Under the pieces are notes generated by a model. That model ran no database searches and was not told the origin of the DNA. It was given only the letters and a program-made list of their open reading frames with translations. This document shows, one piece after another, positions 18,527-26,501 of a stretch of DNA of 64,000 nt (the stretch's first letter is position 1; every line of letters starts with the position of its first letter). The translations under genes and the position numbers were made by a program. Source of the DNA: DASWJZ01 sp963846475 (GTDB taxonomy: Bacteria; Pseudomonadota; Alphaproteobacteria; Rhizobiales; Afifellaceae); the NCBI GenBank assembly GCA_963846475.1, contig CAWJVZ010000004.1:62001-126000 (forward strand). Reading direction: 5' to 3'.

Positions 18527-18851
18527 GCTCCTCTCCCTGTTCTCGCAACGAGCCCGCCGCGACGTCGGCCGATCCCTGTACTGGCGCTCAAGGGCGCGGT
18601 CTCCCCACTGGGCCTGCAATCGCAGCCGCCAGCCGGGGCACATGTCCGCGCGTGGTGCTCGCCGCTTTGACAGCGGCGGCGCTGGGGCGCTTCGGTCGCT
18701 CCCGGCCGGCCGGCCCCGGTCCTCCTGTCTGAGCCGATTCGCCGGACCCGCGAAGCCGCCCGCCCGCTACGGCGCCACGGAGGGCGCGCGTGCGGCCGGC
18801 TTCGCTTTCGCCGAGCCAAGCTTTGCAGGATCACCGGCCATCACCGGTACA
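18527..18851 (-). other. Non-coding end of the IS110, likely location of its bridge RNA
   Basis: This ~325-bp stretch between the transposase start and the inferred element end has no credible ORF and is rich in inverted GC motifs (for example CCGGCCGGCCGG near 18710). In IS110-group elements the guide (bridge/seek) RNA is encoded in the non-coding end 5' of the transposase. The location is right, but I did not fold it or match the guide loops to the target. Confidence 0.3.
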
Positions 18852-18996
18852 GGGGCGCTTTGAGCGCGCCACTTCTTAAAATTTGCGAGGTGTTCTTGAA
18901 GCGCCCCGCTCCCTCCTCACGATGAGGAGGGCCAAAAACGCTCTTTGATATCCTCGGGCCGTAGGGCCGCGGGGACGAAAGCGCTCGCTTGTAGCC
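18852..18996 (+). repeat. 3' part of the RNA-like repeat copy 1, beyond the IS110
   Basis: Aligns with copy 2 (25866-26012, minus strand). Shared items are a GC hairpin followed by an AT-rich tract (CTTAAAATTTGCGAGG), GCTCCCTC-type stem starts, the boxA-like GCTCTTTGA (18940-18948), and TCCTCGGGCCG...GGCCGCGGG. The hairpin before the AT tract is GGCGCT/AGCGC here and GGCGCC/GGCGCC in copy 2. The remaining 150 bp to glnA contain a strong hairpin (GCGAAGTCGGG/CCCGACTTCGC, about 19003-19028) and no gene. Confidence 0.65.
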
Positions 18997-19146
18997 TCCC
19001 CACGCGAAGTCGGGTGTTCCCGACTTCGCCATCCAGAGTGCCGAAGCGAGGGGGTCTGCTCGCGTCGAGCGCTGCGCCCCTCGCGATCACGCGAGGGACA
19101 CCAGGATGCGAACGTCGACCCCTTTCATCGACCCGAGGGGACCAGC

Positions 19147-20556
19147 CTACACCGAATAGTACATGTCGTATTCGACCGGGTGCGGCGTCATCTCGTAACG
19201 CATGTTCTCCGGCCACTTCAGCGCGATGTAGGCGTCGATCTGGTCGTCGTCGAAGACGCCGCCGGCCTTCAGGAAATCGCGGTCGGCTTCGAGCTCGCCG
19301 AGGGCCTGGCGGAGCGACCCGCACACCGTCGGGATCTCCTTCAGCTCCTCCGGCGGCAGGTCGTAAAGATCCTTGTCCATCGGGTCGCCGGGATGGATCT
19401 TGTTGCGGATGCCGTCGAGGCCGGCCATCAGCATGGCGGTGAAGCCGAGATAGGGATTTGCGGCCGGGTCGGGGAAGCGGACCTCGACGCGCTTGCCCTT
19501 CGGCGAGCTGGTCACCGGGATGCGGCAGGAGGCGGAGCGGTTGCGGGCCGAATAGGCCAAAAGCACCGGCGCTTCGTAGCCCGGCACCAGCCGCTTGTAG
19601 GAGTTCGTCGTCGGGTTGGTGAAGGCGTTGATCGCCTTGGCGTGCCTCAGGATGCCGCCGATATAGTAGAGGGCGTTCTCGGAGAGGTCTGCATAGCGGT
19701 TGCCGGCAAAGGCCGGCTTGCCGTCCTTCCAGATCGACTGGTGCACATGCATGCCGGAGCCGTTGTCGCCGAAGATCGGCTTGGGCATGAACGTGACGGT
19801 CTTGCCGTAGGCCTGCGCGGTCTGGTGGATGCAGTATTTGTAGATCTGCAGCCAGTCGGCGCTCTGCACCAGCGTGGTGAATTTTATGCCGAGCTCGTGC
19901 TGGGCGGCGCCGACCTCGTGGTGGTGCTTCTCCACCGTCACGCCCATCTGCGCCATATACATCAGCATGTCGGACCGCAGGTCTTGTGCGGAGTCGATCG
20001 GGGGCACGGGAAAGTAGCCGCCCTTCGTGCGCGGCCGGTGGCCGAGGTTGCCGCCCTCGTATTCCGCCGCCGTATTGGTCGGCAGCTCGGAGGAATTGAT
20101 CTCGAACCCCGTCTTGTACGGATCGGCCGAGAAGCGCACGTCGTCGAAGATGAAGAACTCCGCTTCCGGGCCGAAGAAGGCAGTATCGCCGACGCCCGTC
20201 GACTGCAGGTAGGCGAGCGCCTTCTTGGCGGTCGTGCGCGGGTCGCGGTTGTAGGGCTCGCCGGTTCCCGGATCGAGGATGTCGCAGAAGATGGCGAGGG
20301 TGGGCTGGGCGAAGAACGGATCGATGGAGGCCGCCTCCGGATCCATCATCAAGGTCATGTCGGATTGGTGGATCGCCTTCCAGCCGGCGATCGACGAGCC
20401 GTCGAACATGATGCCGTCGGCAAACGCGTCCTCGTCGATCACGGTCGCGTCCATGGTGACGTGCTGCAGCTTGCCGCGCGGATCGGTGAAACGGAGGTCT
20501 ACGTATTTGATGTCGTTGTCCTTGATCGTCTTCAGGACTTCGGAGGCGTTACTCAT
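19147..20556 (-). CDS. glnA: Glutamine synthetase type I
   Basis: A 469-residue enzyme that makes glutamine from glutamate, ammonia and ATP. The start at 20556 (MSNASEVLKTIKDNDIKYVD) follows GAAGAGGGAAA. Signatures include LRFTDPRGKLQHVT, FDGSSIAGWKAI, FFGPEAEFFIFDDV, the HHHEVGAAQHE active site, FMPKPIFGDNGSGMHVHQS, and the adenylylation site DKDLYDLPPEE with its Tyr. Adenylylation implies control by GlnE and PII. It lies 70 bp downstream of glnB on the same strand, the usual alphaproteobacterial glnBA operon, and shares its nitrogen-responsive promoter. Confidence 0.97.
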   Translation of the reverse strand: MSNASEVLKTIKDNDIKYVDLRFTDPRGKLQHVTMDATVIDEDAFADGIMFDGSSIAGWKAIHQSDMTLMMDPEAASIDPFFAQPTLAIFCDILDPGTGEPYNRDPRTTAKKALAYLQSTGVGDTAFFGPEAEFFIFDDVRFSADPYKTGFEINSSELPTNTAAEYEGGNLGHRPRTKGGYFPVPPIDSAQDLRSDMLMYMAQMGVTVEKHHHEVGAAQHELGIKFTTLVQSADWLQIYKYCIHQTAQAYGKTVTFMPKPIFGDNGSGMHVHQSIWKDGKPAFAGNRYADLSENALYYIGGILRHAKAINAFTNPTTNSYKRLVPGYEAPVLLAYSARNRSASCRIPVTSSPKGKRVEVRFPDPAANPYLGFTAMLMAGLDGIRNKIHPGDPMDKDLYDLPPEELKEIPTVCGSLRQALGELEADRDFLKAGGVFDDDQIDAYIALKWPENMRYEMTPHPVEYDMYYSV

Positions 20557-20626
20557 ATTTCCCTCTTCGTTGATCGCTCGTGGGCATTGGGAGGATTGCT
20601 CGGTCGGCGGTGGCGCCGCCGAATGG

Positions 20627-20965
20627 TCAGATGGCGTCCAGTCCGCTCTCGCCGGTCCGGATGCGGACGGCCTCTTCGACGGTGGAGATGAAGATTTTTC
20701 CGTCGCCGATGCGGCCGGTCTGGGCGGCATTGCGGATCGCTTCGACGGCGCGGTCCACCAGCTCGTCCGGCAGCACGACCTCGACCTTCACCTTCGGCAG
20801 GAAATCGACGACATATTCGGCGCCGCGATAGAGCTCGGTATGCCCCTTCTGGCGTCCAAACCCCTTGGCCTCGGTGACGGTGATGCCCTGCAGGCCCACT
20901 TCCTGCAGCGCCTCCTTCACTTCGTCCAGCTTGAAGGGTTTGATGATCGCTTCAATCTTCTTCAT
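20627..20965 (-). CDS. glnB: Nitrogen regulatory protein PII
   Basis: A 112-residue trimeric signal protein sensing 2-oxoglutarate and ATP/ADP. It shows MKKIEAIIKPFKLDEVKEAL, the T-loop KGHTELYRGAEYVVDFLPK with uridylylated Tyr51, the B-loop TGRIGDGKIFI, and the C-loop RIRTGESGLDAI. Full length with all loops intact. It controls GlnE/GlnD-dependent adenylylation of the co-transcribed glutamine synthetase and the NtrB/NtrC system. A sigma54-type promoter lies 44 bp upstream. Confidence 0.97.
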   Translation of the reverse strand: MKKIEAIIKPFKLDEVKEALQEVGLQGITVTEAKGFGRQKGHTELYRGAEYVVDFLPKVKVEVVLPDELVDRAVEAIRNAAQTGRIGDGKIFISTVEEAVRIRTGESGLDAI

Positions 20966-21008
20966 TCTTGGCGCTCTCCCGGCTCGTCATCAGCCTCGCC
21001 TCTCGTGA

Positions 21009-21024
21009 AGCATGAAGCGTGCCA
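21009..21024 (-). promoter_or_regulatory. Putative sigma54 (-24/-12) promoter of glnB-glnA
   Basis: On the minus strand the sequence reads TGGCACGCTTCATGCT. GG and GC are separated by exactly 10 bases, and it differs from the TGGCACG-N4-TTGCT consensus by one base. The -12 element lies about 44 bp from the glnB start, which leaves room for a short leader with a GGAGAG site. NtrC/sigma54 control of glnB is established in related bacteria. No unambiguous NtrC dyad was found upstream by eye. Confidence 0.6.
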
Positions 21025-21155
21025 ATTCGTCCGGCCCGATCGCTCGACCTATTTTCGGGCGCATTGCGCAGAAATGCAGCAGCGCAGTGGATGGCAGTCG
21101 GAACTGAATTAGTGGTTCTGCATAAAAACTGGGCAATTGCGCAGCATGTGATCAG

Positions 21156-22622
21156 ATGGACTATATAGAACTCCTCACGCCTGCCGAGATGGCCGAGGCT
21201 GATCGGCTGGGTATAGCGGCCGGCACGAGCGGCTTTGCACTTATGGAGAAGGCCGGCGCGGCCGTAGCGGTGGCGGCCCTACGTATGGCTGGGGAAGGCG
21301 ACCTGCTGGTGCTCGCCGGCCCGGGCAACAACGGTGGCGATGGATTTGTCGCCGCGGCCGAGCTTCGTCGCCGCGGCAGAAAGGTCCGCGTCGCCATGCT
21401 CGGCGAGGTGTCGGCGCTGAAAGGCGATGCGGCACGCGCCGCCAGGCTTTATGATGGCCTGCTCGAACGCGCCGAAGCCGACACCGACTTTTCGGTGGGC
21501 CTCATCGTCGACGCGCTGTTTGGCGCCGGCTTGACGCGGCCGCTGGACGGCAAGGCGGCAGGACTGATTGAGGCGGCGAATGCCGGCGGCGCGCCAATCC
21601 TCGCCGTCGATCTGCCGAGCGGTATCGACGGGCGTACGGGTGAGGTTCGCGGCACGGCAATCCGAGCCCGGCGGACAATCACCTTCGTTCGGCTGAAGCC
21701 GGGGCACCTGCTGCTGCCCGGCCGGCTGCATTGCGGCAAAACGGAGATCGCGCAAATCGGCATCCCGGATGCGGTTCTCGAAGAGATCCAACCCTCTACC
21801 TTCCACAATCTTCCGCCGCTGTGGCGGGAGCATCTGCGGCCGCTCACGCCCGGCGACCACAAATATTCGCGCGGCCACGCCCTAGTCGTCTCCGGGCCGG
21901 CCAATTCCACGGGCGCGGCGCGGCTGGCGGCGGCGGGCGCGCTCCGGATCGGCGCCGGCGCGGTAACCGTCGCCTCGCCGCCCGGCGCACTTCTCGTCAA
22001 CGCCACTCACCTCACCGCGATCATGGTGCGGGCGTTCAAGGATGCCGAGGAGTTTTCCAAGCTTATCATGGACCGACGGTGCAATTCGGTCGTCATTGGT
22101 CCCGGGAACGGCGTCGGCGCCGCAACCGGCCGCAATGTGGAAGCCGCGCTGGAAAGCGACGTCGGCCTCGTTCTCGACGCCGATGCCCTGACAAGTTTTG
22201 CCGGCAACCCGAAGCCGCTGTTTGAGGCGATCAGGTCCCGTCGGCGGCCGGTGGTCATGACCCCGCACGAGGGCGAGTTCGGCCGGTTGTTCCGAACTGC
22301 CGGGCCAAAGCTCGACCGCGCCCGCGCCGCCGCAGCGGAGAGCGGCGCCCTCATCGTGTTGAAGGGCGCCGATACCGTCATTGCCGGGCCGGATGGGCGT
22401 GCCGCCATCAATTCGAATGCGCCGCCGCACCTTGCAACTGCGGGCAGCGGCGACGTGCTCGCCGGCATGATCGCCGGGCTCCTGGCGCAGGGGCTTCCCG
22501 GATTTGAGGCTGCGGCAGCCGCCGTCTGGCTGCACGGCGCCGCCGGCGCGGCCTTTGGGCGTGGGCTGATAGCCGAGGACCTGCCCAAAATGCTTCCGCG
22601 TGTGCTCAACGGGCTCGCCTAG
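21156..22622 (+). CDS. nnr: Bifunctional NAD(P)H-hydrate epimerase / ADP-dependent dehydratase
   Basis: A 488-residue metabolite-repair enzyme that restores damaged NAD(P)HX. The N-terminal YjeF_N epimerase domain (about residues 1-210) has MEKAGAAVAVAAL, VLAGPGNNGGDGFVAA, VDALFGAGLTRPL and AVDLPSGIDGRTGEV. The C-terminal YjeF_C dehydratase domain (about 225-488) has GDHKYSRGHALVVSG, VVIGPGNGVG, PVVMTPHEGEFGRLF and HLATAGSGDVLAGMIAGLLAQG. Both domains are complete. It is divergent from glnB, sharing the 190-bp intergenic region that carries the sigma54-type site, an arrangement common in alphaproteobacteria. Confidence 0.93.
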   Translation: MDYIELLTPAEMAEADRLGIAAGTSGFALMEKAGAAVAVAALRMAGEGDLLVLAGPGNNGGDGFVAAAELRRRGRKVRVAMLGEVSALKGDAARAARLYDGLLERAEADTDFSVGLIVDALFGAGLTRPLDGKAAGLIEAANAGGAPILAVDLPSGIDGRTGEVRGTAIRARRTITFVRLKPGHLLLPGRLHCGKTEIAQIGIPDAVLEEIQPSTFHNLPPLWREHLRPLTPGDHKYSRGHALVVSGPANSTGAARLAAAGALRIGAGAVTVASPPGALLVNATHLTAIMVRAFKDAEEFSKLIMDRRCNSVVIGPGNGVGAATGRNVEAALESDVGLVLDADALTSFAGNPKPLFEAIRSRRRPVVMTPHEGEFGRLFRTAGPKLDRARAAAAESGALIVLKGADTVIAGPDGRAAINSNAPPHLATAGSGDVLAGMIAGLLAQGLPGFEAAAAAVWLHGAAGAAFGRGLIAEDLPKMLPRVLNGLA

Positions 22623-22758
22623 GGGAGCCCGACCGCGAGCCCTCCGTTGAGCCGCAATGCCGCTGGCCGCACAAGGCAGTATCCACACAGGCTATGAAGC
22701 CATGCGCCAATTGTATAGGTTGCGGCGTTTGCTAGGCGGCCAGCGTAGGGGGTGGGCC

Positions 22759-24135
22759 GTGAATCGTCTGCTGATCCTCAGCACAGTCCTGACGCTCTGT
22801 CTGGCGAGCCCTAGCCGGGCCGAGGATCTGCCATTGCCTGCGGATGCGGAGGGCTGGTTTGTGCGGACCCGGGCCATGGCCGGGGTGTCACACGCAGCTG
22901 GCGAATTTGCCGTGCTGCCGCCTGGAGCTACCGAAAGCGAGCAGGTCTCGGCGGACCCGCAGGCCTATTTCGGTGTCGGGGCAGGCGTTGGCTATCGGTG
23001 GCAGGGCTGGGGGATTCCGCTTCGCGCGGTGCTCGACGCAAGCCTCAACTTCCGCCACGACACAGACGTTTCAGCCGAGTTCGCCGGGGGCTCGCTCGCC
23101 TACGAGGACAACCTGCGTGTCTGGGATTTTCGCGTCAGCCTCCTCGCCGACGTGCTCCGCTTCCGCTGGGGAACCGTGTATTTCGGCGGCGGCATTGGAG
23201 CGGCGCACCTGGAATCGGAGGTCGAGATCGAAGCCCACCCGCTGGTCGAGGAGAACAGCGAGTGGAAGGCTTCCCCCTCCGTCGAAGCCGGCGTCGTCTT
23301 CGACGGCCTCTTCGAGCGGGTGATCCCGGAAATCAGCTATCGGTTCCGTTGGTTCGGCGATACGGAATCGGCCGAGTTTCCGGACGGCGAACGGCTTGCC
23401 TATCACGATGCGTATGTTCATGACATTGCCCTCGGCTTCACCGTTCCGCTGGGACGGCACGAAGCGGCCCCAAACGGCATCATGCCGGCTCCGAGGTCTT
23501 CCCCATATGACTGGACGGGCTTCTACGTCGGGGCTTTCGGTGGCTGGGCTTGGAGCGATGCCATCCACGTGACCGAGTTTGGGCCGGCAGGGTTCGTCGC
23601 ACCGGAAGAGATCGGCGGCTTCGGCGCAGACGGATTTTTCGGCGGTGCCCAGATCGGCCTCGACAGGCAGTGGAGACGTTTCGTTGTCGGCCTGGGGGCA
23701 GAAGGCGGCCTCCTCGATCTGGACGGCACGGCTGATGTGGACTCGGCAGGCGGGGGCGACGACACCTCTTTCGAGACCGGGGCTTACGTGGGGATCACGG
23801 GACGCGGCGGCATCGCTTTCGACCGTTTGCTTGTCTATGGGCGTGGCGGCGTTGTCTTTCTGGACGCGGCCGCATCGGGCTTCTGCGACGATCCGCTCTG
23901 CGGGAGCGCCGGCGTGGAAACCTCGGAAAGCGACGTGCTCTTCGGGCACTCTGTCGGGGGCGGCCTGGAATACGCTTTCGGCCGCAATTGGGCGGCCGGC
24001 GCCGAGTACCGCTTCATTCATGTCTTCGACGACCTGCAGCCGCAGGGCGGGCAGGGCGCCGGCGCGCCGTTCTGGCAGAATGTCAAAACCGACGACATCC
24101 ACACGGTCCGCGGCCACATCAGCTACCGCTGGTAA
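22759..24135 (+). CDS. Outer-membrane protein with two tandem beta-barrel domains
   Basis: GTG 22759, preceded by AGGGGGTG, is preferred over the in-frame ATG 22657 because it directly gives a signal peptide (NRLLILSTVLTLCLASPSRA). The mature protein (about 435 residues) has two parts. Residues ~22-235 form a barrel-like domain (YFGVGAGVGYRWQGW, WDFRVSLLADVLRFR, ISYRFRWFGDTES). A proline linker is followed by an Omp25/31-type domain opening with YDWTGFYVGAFGGWAW and ending HTVRGHISYRW with an aromatic C-terminus. The second domain is a textbook Rhizobiales porin-family barrel. The first may be a second barrel or a periplasmic/extracellular beta domain. Function unknown. Confidence 0.75.
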   Translation: MNRLLILSTVLTLCLASPSRAEDLPLPADAEGWFVRTRAMAGVSHAAGEFAVLPPGATESEQVSADPQAYFGVGAGVGYRWQGWGIPLRAVLDASLNFRHDTDVSAEFAGGSLAYEDNLRVWDFRVSLLADVLRFRWGTVYFGGGIGAAHLESEVEIEAHPLVEENSEWKASPSVEAGVVFDGLFERVIPEISYRFRWFGDTESAEFPDGERLAYHDAYVHDIALGFTVPLGRHEAAPNGIMPAPRSSPYDWTGFYVGAFGGWAWSDAIHVTEFGPAGFVAPEEIGGFGADGFFGGAQIGLDRQWRRFVVGLGAEGGLLDLDGTADVDSAGGGDDTSFETGAYVGITGRGGIAFDRLLVYGRGGVVFLDAAASGFCDDPLCGSAGVETSESDVLFGHSVGGGLEYAFGRNWAAGAEYRFIHVFDDLQPQGGQGAGAPFWQNVKTDDIHTVRGHISYRW

Positions 24136-24266
24136 TCTGGCGGCCTTCGTTCCAGATCCGGGTTCCACATCGATCAGAGGCCAGGGCGGCGCGAAAGCCT
24201 TGCCCCTCGGGATCGCATGCTATAGGAGCGCGTGTCCGACACCCGCGCGCCCGTCGCGGACACTGT

Positions 24267-24351
24267 GCGGGCGTGGTGGAACTGGTAGACACGCAGGATT
24301 TAGGTTCCTGTGGCTGACGCCGTGGGGGTTCAAGTCCCTCCGCCCGCACCA
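24267..24351 (+). tRNA. tRNA-Leu (UAG)
   Basis: Acceptor GCGGGCG (24267-24273) pairs with CGCCCGC (24341-24347), followed by A and an encoded CCA. The anticodon arm CAGGA-TTTAGGT-TCCTG gives anticodon TAG. The long variable arm (TGGCTGACGCCG) marks a class II tRNA, and the T arm GGGGG-TTCAAGT-CCCTC is regular. Confidence 0.97.
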
Positions 24352-24426
24352 GCATTCGGCCGACGCCGCATGGGCGGGCTTCGAGACGGGCGCGCTACGC
24401 ACGAATTCTATTCGGGAAACAATACC

Positions 24427-25827
24427 ATGCAGGTGAACGAGACCCTCGCCGAGGGCCTGAAGCGCGAGTTGAAGGTGACGATCCCGGTATCGGAGCTCGA
24501 TGCAAAACTCTCCGACCGGCTCGACCAGCTCAAGAAGCGGGTGCAGATCAAAGGCTTCCGGCCGGGCAAGGTGCCGGTCGCGCATCTTCGCCGCGTCTAC
24601 GGCAAGGCCGCCATGGCGGAGATCGTCGAGGGTCTCGTCGGCGAGACGACGCGGCAGGCGATCGCCGATCGCGGCGAGCGCGCCGCCATGCAGCCGAAAA
24701 TCGCCATGACTGAGGACGAGCAGGAGGCCACGCAGGTTCTGGAGGGGCGCGCCGACCTGACATTCACGCTCGAATACGAGGTGCTGCCGAGCTTCGAACT
24801 GAGCGACTTCAAGGGGATGAAAATCGAGCGGCCGATCGCAGAGGTGAGCGACGAGGAGGTCAACGAGCGCCTGGAAAAAATCGGTGAGAGCGCCCGCTCC
24901 TATTCGGCGGTGGAGCGCGAGGCCCGCGACGGCGACCGGGTGACGATGTCCTACGTCGGCAAGGTCGACGGCGAGCCGTTCGAGGGTGGCGCCGACGAGA
25001 ACGGCCAGCTCGTGCTCGGCTCCGGGCGCTTCATTCCCGGCTTTGAAGCCGCCATCCTCGGCGCCAAAGCCGGCGACGCGAAGACCGTCGATGTGACGTT
25101 CCCGGACGACTATCCCGCCCCGAACCTGGCGGGCAAGGCGGCGAGCTTCAACGTGGTCGTCAAGGAAGTGGCGGAGCCCGGCGAGCTCAAGCTCGACGAC
25201 GAGTTCGCCAAGCGGCTCGGCCTGGAATCGATCGACCGCCTGCGCGAGGTGGTGCGCGGCCAGATCGAGAGCGAATACGGCACCGCCACCCGCCAGAAGG
25301 TGAAGCGGCAGATGCTCGACCAGCTCGACGCGATGCATAAATTCGACCTGCCGGACAACCTCGTCGAGCAGGAATTCGCCAATATCTGGAAGCAGGTGAT
25401 GCACGACATCGAGCATCACGGGAAAAGCTTTGAGGATGAAGGCACGACGGAGGACGATGCGCGCAAGGAATATCGCGCGATCGCCGAGCGCCGCGTGCGG
25501 CTAGGGCTTGTCCTGTCCAAGATCGGCGAGAATGCCGAGATCACCGTCACCGACGAGGAGCTGCAGGGGGCGCTCTACGACCAGGCGCGCCGCTACCGCG
25601 GCCAGGAGAAGCAGGTCTTCGACTTCTACAAGAGCAATCCCGACGCCCTGCAGACGCTGCGCGCGCCGATTTTTGAGGAGAAGGTGGTCGACTACATCCT
25701 CGAGCTCGCCGACGTCACCGACAAGACGATCTCGAAGGAAGAGCTCCTCGCCGACGAGGAGGACGACCACGAGCATCATCACCACCACGAGCACGATCAC
25801 GACGACCATCACGGCCACGACCACTGA
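24427..25827 (+). CDS. tig: Trigger factor, ribosome-associated chaperone/PPIase with His-rich tail
   Basis: A 466-residue protein starting at 24427 (MQVNETLAEGLKRELKV). The N-terminal ribosome-binding motif is GFRPGKVPVAHLRRVYG, the FKBP-type PPIase domain spans about residues 160-245 (DGDRVTMSYVGKVDGEPFEGG), and the helical C-terminal chaperone domain follows. It binds nascent chains at the ribosome exit. The C-terminus is unusual: the last ~25 residues are almost only His, Asp and Glu (DDHEHHHHHEHDHDDHHGHD), which should bind metal. It stands alone between tRNA-Leu and the RNA-like repeat, not far upstream of clpP-clpX-lon. Confidence 0.95.
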   Translation: MQVNETLAEGLKRELKVTIPVSELDAKLSDRLDQLKKRVQIKGFRPGKVPVAHLRRVYGKAAMAEIVEGLVGETTRQAIADRGERAAMQPKIAMTEDEQEATQVLEGRADLTFTLEYEVLPSFELSDFKGMKIERPIAEVSDEEVNERLEKIGESARSYSAVEREARDGDRVTMSYVGKVDGEPFEGGADENGQLVLGSGRFIPGFEAAILGAKAGDAKTVDVTFPDDYPAPNLAGKAASFNVVVKEVAEPGELKLDDEFAKRLGLESIDRLREVVRGQIESEYGTATRQKVKRQMLDQLDAMHKFDLPDNLVEQEFANIWKQVMHDIEHHGKSFEDEGTTEDDARKEYRAIAERRVRLGLVLSKIGENAEITVTDEELQGALYDQARRYRGQEKQVFDFYKSNPDALQTLRAPIFEEKVVDYILELADVTDKTISKEELLADEEDDHEHHHHHEHDHDDHHGHDH

Positions 25828-25984
25828 TCGGCTGAGGAGCCGAAACGCCGTCTTGCCGGCAGAAGTAGGGACGCGCGTCATCGTCCCGCGGCCTCACGGC
25901 CCGAGGTTGTCAAAGAGCCTGGCCGGTGCCGCCGGCCACGGTTTCCCTCGTTCGAGGGAGCGGAGCGCCTGAACAACGCCTCGC

Positions 25985-26012
25985 AAATTAAATAATGGCG
26001 CCTCCAGGCGCC
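25985..26012 (-). terminator. Terminator of candidate RNA copy 2
   Basis: GGCGCC (25997-26002) and GGCGCC (26007-26012) form a perfect stem with a 4-base loop. On the minus strand it is followed by ATTATTTAATTT. Confidence 0.65.
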
Positions 26013-26245
26013 CCGCGCGGCGTTATACGTTCCCCAACTCGCCCTATCGTCTTCCCGTCCTGCCCCGTGCTTGCGCCCGAAGCAGAAGCTCTAGCCGTGC
26101 AACATCCGGCACCGGGATTGCTCCCGAGGGGGGCCCTTCTGAGGAACGCCGTCCCGGCTCCTGACCGAGGCTCCGTGGCGGCGCCGCCCACTGCTCCCGA
26201 AAAGCTCCGGTCCTTGCATCCCGGTCCCTCGTCGAGCAGCGGTAT
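25985..26245 (-). ncRNA. Candidate structured RNA, copy 2
   Basis: Predicted to start about 6-7 bases after the -10-like box and to end at the hairpin/T tract at 25985-26012, giving ~260 nt. It shares a ~70-base invariant block with copy 1 and shows compensatory changes in at least two helices, including a GCAA tetraloop hairpin (TCGGGA/TCCCGG, one T-G pair). The AT-rich sequence after the terminal hairpin supports a factor-independent end. It is transcribed toward, and convergent with, tig. Family not recognised. Confidence 0.55.
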
Positions 26246-26250
26246 TTTGC

Positions 26251-26279
26251 GAGCTAGCATAAACGAGGAGGATTGTCTA
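26251..26279 (-). promoter_or_regulatory. Putative promoter of candidate RNA copy 2
   Basis: On the minus strand TAGACA (26274-26279), 17 bases, TAGCTC (26251-26256). Both boxes and the spacing match copy 1, while most of the spacer bases differ. Confidence 0.5.
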
Positions 26280-26501
26280 GGACTATTTTCATAACAAAAT
26301 CGTGAAGCACAGCCGACCGATGTCCATCTCGCGCCAGGAGGTCGGCGCACCGCTTGACCCCGTAGCTCTCGCAGCTTGGCGGTCGCATGCCAGCCACTCG
26401 ACGATGCATCAGTAGGACCAAATCGGAACTGGCGCTCTCAACACCTGTTCATGACCGGACGGTTCGTTGTATGCGGCGGGAGCCGGACGGAGAACCGAGC
26501 C

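Larger units (their letters stand above)
17264..18851 (-). mobile_element. IS110-family insertion sequence
   Basis: Boundaries are inferred by comparison with the uninterrupted repeat copy at 25866-26286. Homology to that copy runs to 17263 and resumes at 18852, leaving a ~1.59-kb insert that contains one IS110 transposase gene. No terminal inverted repeats and no clear target duplication are seen, as expected for this family. The transposase stop is 13 bp from one end, and ~325 bp of non-coding sequence lies between the transposase start and the other end. The exact boundary may be off by a few bases. Confidence 0.75.
25866..26286 (-). repeat. RNA-like repeat, intact copy 2 (whole element)
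   Basis: About 420 bp homologous to 16990-17263 plus 18852-18996. It comprises a putative promoter, an RNA-like body, a terminator-like hairpin, and a further conserved part with a hairpin (CCCTC/GAGGG), a boxA-like GCTCTTTGACAAC (minus strand, about 25906-25918) and GGCC-GTGA-GGCC. The remaining sequence to tig (25828-25865) and to the methyltransferase (26287-26501) shows no gene. Confidence 0.65.

Noticed and set aside
18852..18996. rRNA leader suggested by the boxA-like GCTCTTTGA motif in both repeat copies
   Set aside because: No 16S, tRNA-Ile/Ala or 23S sequence follows either copy. The motif is noted but not enough to call an rrn leader.
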